DNA of 64,000 bases. Origin: Haladaptatus sp. DYF46. Its GTDB lineage: Archaea; Halobacteriota; Halobacteria; Halobacteriales; Haladaptataceae. Made by a program: the position numbers and the translations under genes. A model generated the notes under the pieces. It saw only the letters and a program-made list of their open reading frames with translations. It was not told where the DNA came from and did no database searches. Below are positions 62,608 to 64,000 of this stretch, piece after piece. The stretch covers positions 124,001 to 188,000 of the forward strand of contig NZ_JAJFAY010000007.1 of NCBI RefSeq assembly GCF_021083305.1, read 5' to 3'. Within the stretch, counting starts at the first letter, position 1. Every line of letters begins with the position of its first letter.

Positions 62608-63417
62608 ATGAGCGACACGATATCCGCAGGAAACGATACGACCAGCCCAAAGGATCGAACCGTTCTCCGAACGCAAGATCTGAGTAAAAGTTTCGGTGCA
62701 ATCGAAGCCGTCAAAGATGTGAGCCTCGATATTCGAAAGGGAGAAATCCTCGCGATAGCAGGAGACAACGGAGCAGGAAAGTCCACGTTCGTGAAGATGC
62801 TCTCGGGAATTCTCACACCAACTGCTGGACAGATTTATGTCCGCGAAAATGGCGTGGACCAGCCACGCCACTTCACGTCGTCAAAAGATGCAGAGAAGGC
62901 AGGTATCGCGACCGTTTATCAAGGTCAGCATCTCACTCCGACAAACACTGTTGCAACCAATATATTCCTCGGGTATGAACCTCTCAAAACCGGACTTAGA
63001 GGATCGCTGTTTCGTGAAATTGATGAAGAACGAATGATCAAAGAAAGTAATCAACTGCTACACGAGATTGGGTTTGATTTCGATCCCCGATCTCTCGTTT
63101 CGGAACTTTCTGGCGGACAACAGCAAGCTGTCGCTGTCGCTCGGGCGTTGATCAGGGACCCACCGATCGTCATCCTAGACGAACCAACGTCAGAGGTTTC
63201 CACGACGGGGACGGACAAAATCATTGACCTCGTTAGAAAGATTCCTCAAGATGGTAAAGCCGGTATCCTCATATCCCACAAAATCGACATCGTTGTGGAC
63301 GTTGCCGACCGAATTGCTGTAATGCGCGACGGTGAACTCGTCGAAGTTCTCGATAGTCGTACCAACGTTGACCGTATGGATATCGTATCTCGGATGCACA
63401 AAGAGCGAGAAGTATAA
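62608..63417 (+). CDS. Sugar-type ABC transporter ATP-binding protein (single ABC domain)
   Basis: 269 residues. Walker A GDNGAGKST, signature LSGGQQQAVAVARALI, Walker B IVILDEPTSEVST, H-loop ISHKIDIVVD. Closest to the first half of RbsA/XylG-type ATPases, but only one ABC domain is present, whereas most family transporters have two fused. Starts 10 bp after the binding protein. Completes an importer of two identical ATPase subunits. Confidence 0.92.
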   Translation: MSDTISAGNDTTSPKDRTVLRTQDLSKSFGAIEAVKDVSLDIRKGEILAIAGDNGAGKSTFVKMLSGILTPTAGQIYVRENGVDQPRHFTSSKDAEKAGIATVYQGQHLTPTNTVATNIFLGYEPLKTGLRGSLFREIDEERMIKESNQLLHEIGFDFDPRSLVSELSGGQQQAVAVARALIRDPPIVILDEPTSEVSTTGTDKIIDLVRKIPQDGKAGILISHKIDIVVDVADRIAVMRDGELVEVLDSRTNVDRMDIVSRMHKEREV

Positions 63418-63479
63418 TCTGCCATCGCGTTCCGGAGTTCTCGAAACGGGACGTTCCTTCGTGAGTACCGTCCCAACTT

Positions 63480-64000
63480 TCAGCAGTCGAGTGCCTCGGC
63501 CATTTTCTCGATCGGATGTGGTGGACGGGACTCGCCCGGTCGGTCGCCGAGTTGAGAGCGACACGACGCACCGGGTGCCGTTACGACATCCCCGTCACTC
63601 CGTTCGACCTGTCTAAATAAGATCTGACCGATCCCCTGTGAAAGCTCGTAATGTTCTGATTCGTAACCAAACGACCCTGCCATCCCACAGCAACTGGAGT
63701 CGAGCGGATCGACGGCGTACCCTGCTCGCCGAAGCACCCCGACTGCGTGGTGATCCTTATTGGTGGCTTTCTGATTACAGTGACCGTGGTACGTTAAAAC
63801 CTCGTCAGGCGTGTTCAATGTGAGTTTCTCATCAACTCGAAGCAAATCCAGATACTCCATGATCTCGTGAGCGGCAGATGAGACCGCGTCAACGTTTGTT
63901 CCGTCGAGCAAATCTCCGTATTCGTCCTGAAACATAACCGCATCAGAGGGCTCAACGAATACGATATTCCATCCTTTGTCGACATACGGCCGCAATATCT
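63480..64000 (-). CDS. FAD/Fe-S oxidoreductase, C-terminal (CCG domain) part
   Basis: Only the final ~173 residues lie in the window; the gene continues past the right edge. Shows the cysteine-rich CCG pattern: TYHGHCNQKATNKD and SSCCGMAGSFGYESEHYELS, then APGASCRSQLGDRPGESRPP. This domain ends glycolate/D-lactate dehydrogenase-type FAD proteins and GlpC/heterodisulfide reductase-like subunits in haloarchaea. The stop is TGA at 63480-63482. Convergent to the ABC ATPase. Confidence 0.88.
   Translation of the reverse strand, partial: ILRPYVDKGWNIVFVEPSDAVMFQDEYGDLLDGTNVDAVSSAAHEIMEYLDLLRVDEKLTLNTPDEVLTYHGHCNQKATNKDHHAVGVLRRAGYAVDPLDSSCCGMAGSFGYESEHYELSQGIGQILFRQVERSDGDVVTAPGASCRSQLGDRPGESRPPHPIEKMAEALDC

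Overview
The window reads as DNA from a halophilic archaeon (class Halobacteria). Proteins are strongly acidic, many secreted proteins carry Tat signals with a haloarchaeal lipobox, regulators are of the AbrB-PhoU fusion type, and the information genes are archaeal (TBP, two Orc1/Cdc6, a TFB-like zinc ribbon, a tRNA-Leu of haloarchaeal form). Two Orc1/Cdc6 genes, a ParA cassette and an ORB-like repeat cluster suggest a large secondary replicon (megaplasmid or chromid), or a chromosomal origin region next to an integrated plasmid. Genus cannot be fixed from the sequence.

Layout. 1-1.5 kb: start of a 2-oxoacid dehydrogenase E1 alpha gene, then decayed sequence. 1.5-12.1 kb: a complete, GC-rich phosphonate island. 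It has phnDCE plus a hexapeptide acyltransferase on the minus strand, and divergently phnGHIJKLM plus a TIM-barrel sugar-phosphate isomerase-like gene, mostly joined by 4-bp overlaps. 12.1-19.5 kb: a phosphate-starvation block with three PhoU-type regulators (two AbrB-PhoU, one HTH-PhoU), an LEA-like lipid-anchored or membrane protein, a Tat-exported PhoD phosphodiesterase and a secreted SNase nuclease with a lamin-tail domain.

19.5-28.3 kb: accessory or plasmid-like segment with an orc1/cdc6, a 5'-truncated DNA polymerase B, two tiny overlapping zinc-ribbon genes, a Fic protein, a SWIM zinc-finger protein, plasmid-type hypotheticals and an O-methyltransferase. 29.1-38.1 kb: AT-rich island encoding what looks like an archaeal cohesin-dockerin surface assembly. 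It has a CBM9-like/dockerin protein, a TatA, the remnant of a cupredoxin-dockerin gene, a ~1,400-residue enzyme (DUF1080, PQQ-type sugar dehydrogenase, two malectins, blue copper domain, dockerin) and a PGF-CTERM-anchored cohesin protein. 38.5-40 kb: hypothetical gene and a VapBC-like pair. 40-45 kb: molybdenum hydroxylase operon with the Mo subunit split into two genes, followed by a cyclase-family hydrolase and an SRPBCC protein.

46.4-48.5 kb: a second PhoD, frameshifted in its signal region, with a His/Asp-rich insert and a lamin-tail domain. 48.7-55.8 kb: replication and maintenance block with orc1/cdc6, six ORB-like repeats around an AT-rich core, TBP, tRNA-Leu, two regulators, a ParA/partner operon and upstream TCTGTAAC iterons. 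55.8-64 kb: TRAM protein, Lrp/AsnC regulator, a perfect 23-bp hairpin, then a cupin, a PEP-hydrolase-family TIM barrel and a sugar-type ABC importer (permease, binding protein, ATPase), ending in the 3' part of a minus-strand FAD/Fe-S oxidoreductase.

Taken together the left third acquires phosphorus (phosphonates, phosphodiesters, extracellular DNA) under PhoU-type control. The middle is a putative surface sugar-oxidising complex, and the right third holds replicon maintenance plus small-molecule catabolism and uptake. No transposase gene and no CRISPR array were seen.
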